Assembly (NCBI GenBank): GCA_947482825.1
Contig: CANKMT010000006.1
Span: forward strand, 1-64,000
Direction of reading: 5' to 3'
Length of the DNA stretch: 64,000 nt
DNA from: Betaproteobacteria bacterium
GTDB lineage: Bacteria > Pseudomonadota > Gammaproteobacteria > Burkholderiales > SG8-39
Shown here: positions 63,658-64,000 of the stretch, in pieces
How the letters are laid out: the number at the start of each line of letters is the position of its first letter
How positions within the stretch are numbered: the first letter of the stretch is position 1
The notes under the pieces: generated by a model
The model's input: the letters and a program-made list of their open reading frames with translations, nothing else
Told to the model about the DNA's origin: nothing
Database searches by the model: none
Program-made: the position numbers and the translations under genes

Positions 63658-64000
63658 ATGGCACAGACACTCTACGACAAGCTCTGGGACAGCCACGTGG
63701 TGCACGTCGAGGAAGACGGCACCGCGTTGCTTTACATCGATCGCCACCTGGTGCATGAAGTCACCAGCCCGCAGGCCTATGACGGCCTGAAGCTGGCCGG
63801 CCGCAAGCCGTGGCGTATCTCGTCGGTCGTTGCGACGGCAGACCACAACACGCCCACCACCGGCTGGGACAAGGGCATCGAGGGCATCGCAGACCCGATC
63901 GCCCGCCTGCAACTCGAGACGCTCGACGCAAACATGCGCGAGTACGGCGCCAAGGTGTATTTCCCTTTCCGCGACAAGCGCATGGGAATCGTGCACGTGA
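63658..64000 (+). CDS. leuC: 3-isopropylmalate dehydratase large subunit, 5' part
   Basis: First 114 codons; the gene runs past the window end. [54 protein letters not shown] and [11 protein letters not shown] match LeuC exactly in position. LeuC with LeuD isomerises 2- to 3-isopropylmalate in leucine synthesis using a 4Fe-4S cluster (cysteines would lie further on). Lies 98 bases after the M48 protease. Confidence 0.95.
   Translation, partial: MAQTLYDKLWDSHVVHVEEDGTALLYIDRHLVHEVTSPQAYDGLKLAGRKPWRISSVVATADHNTPTTGWDKGIEGIADPIARLQLETLDANMREYGAKVYFPFRDKRMGIVHV

Overview
The window looks like the chromosome of a high-GC betaproteobacterium, probably of the order Burkholderiales. This rests on gene content and not on any rRNA marker: eight orphan Bug/TctC solute-binding proteins, a leuC start typical of betaproteobacteria, a TfpX/TfpZ-type pilin accessory gene, a CbpA/CbpM locus and many catabolic enzymes for aromatic and carboxylic acids. 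Genes are dense, often joined by 4-base stop/start overlaps, and many start at GTG or TTG.

Layout. 1-2.2 kb (minus): an acyl-CoA synthetase cut by the window edge, and tatD. 2.3-9.5 kb (plus): an envelope operon pqiA-pqiB-LolA-like-RND exporter (the exporter carries a C-terminal cyclic-nucleotide-binding domain), ending in a broken pilin accessory gene. 9.5-12.5 kb (minus): a complete TRAP transporter. 12.7-22.2 kb (plus): a flavoprotein stub, a fused HyuA/HyuB hydantoinase/oxoprolinase, a Bug protein, an alpha/beta hydrolase, a NicX-like ring-cleavage dioxygenase, a Rieske oxygenase and an enolase-superfamily enzyme. 22.2-25.3 kb (minus): Bug, rhodanese, Bug. 25.4-28.9 kb (plus): maleate-isomerase-like enzyme, cysteine-free glutaredoxin, PPOX flavoprotein, hemolysin III, hydrolase. 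29-32.1 kb: a Phd/VapC toxin-antitoxin pair, a 2-hydroxyacid dehydrogenase, and an AbiEii-like nucleotidyltransferase with a winged-helix partner.

32.2-36.2 kb: assorted metabolic genes (DedA-like, dienelactone hydrolase, CmcJ/NvfI-type oxidoreductase, CreA, hydrolase). 36.2-38.3 kb: remnants plus two unrecognised genes. 38.3-43.8 kb (plus): three Bug proteins with a DUF1028 protein and a CocE-type hydrolase. 43.8-46.2 kb: small genes, a degenerate tRNA with its terminator, and fragments of a transposase, a DUF4276 protein and a type I restriction subunit, which I read as an eroded mobile or defence island. 46.3-49.2 kb: two tandem Bug genes and a FkbM methyltransferase. 49.2-50.3 kb (minus): a CAP-domain protein and a small unknown protein. 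50.4-54.1 kb (plus): an overlapping Rieske oxygenase-RidA-Fe-S/CCG operon and a hydrolase. 54.1-55.2 kb: a broken cbpA followed by intact cbpM. 55.2-59.2 kb (minus): a giant spermidine-synthase-like membrane protein and a PfkB kinase. 59.2-61.5 kb (minus): a DctM fragment, zinc dehydrogenase, SDR and an internally deleted HisD-like gene, arranged like a sulfopropanediol (hps) locus. 61.6-64 kb (plus): an MFS transporter, an M48 lipoprotein protease and the start of leuC.

The two main structural themes are a dispersed repeat of about 62 bp with a constant 52-bp internal period, all copies in the same orientation between genes, and an unusual number of genes that have lost an internal segment while their neighbours stay intact. 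The best candidate for undescribed biology is the NicX-like/Rieske/hydrolase/maleate-isomerase set at 16.6-26.6 kb, which reads as a degradation route for an N-heteroaromatic compound.
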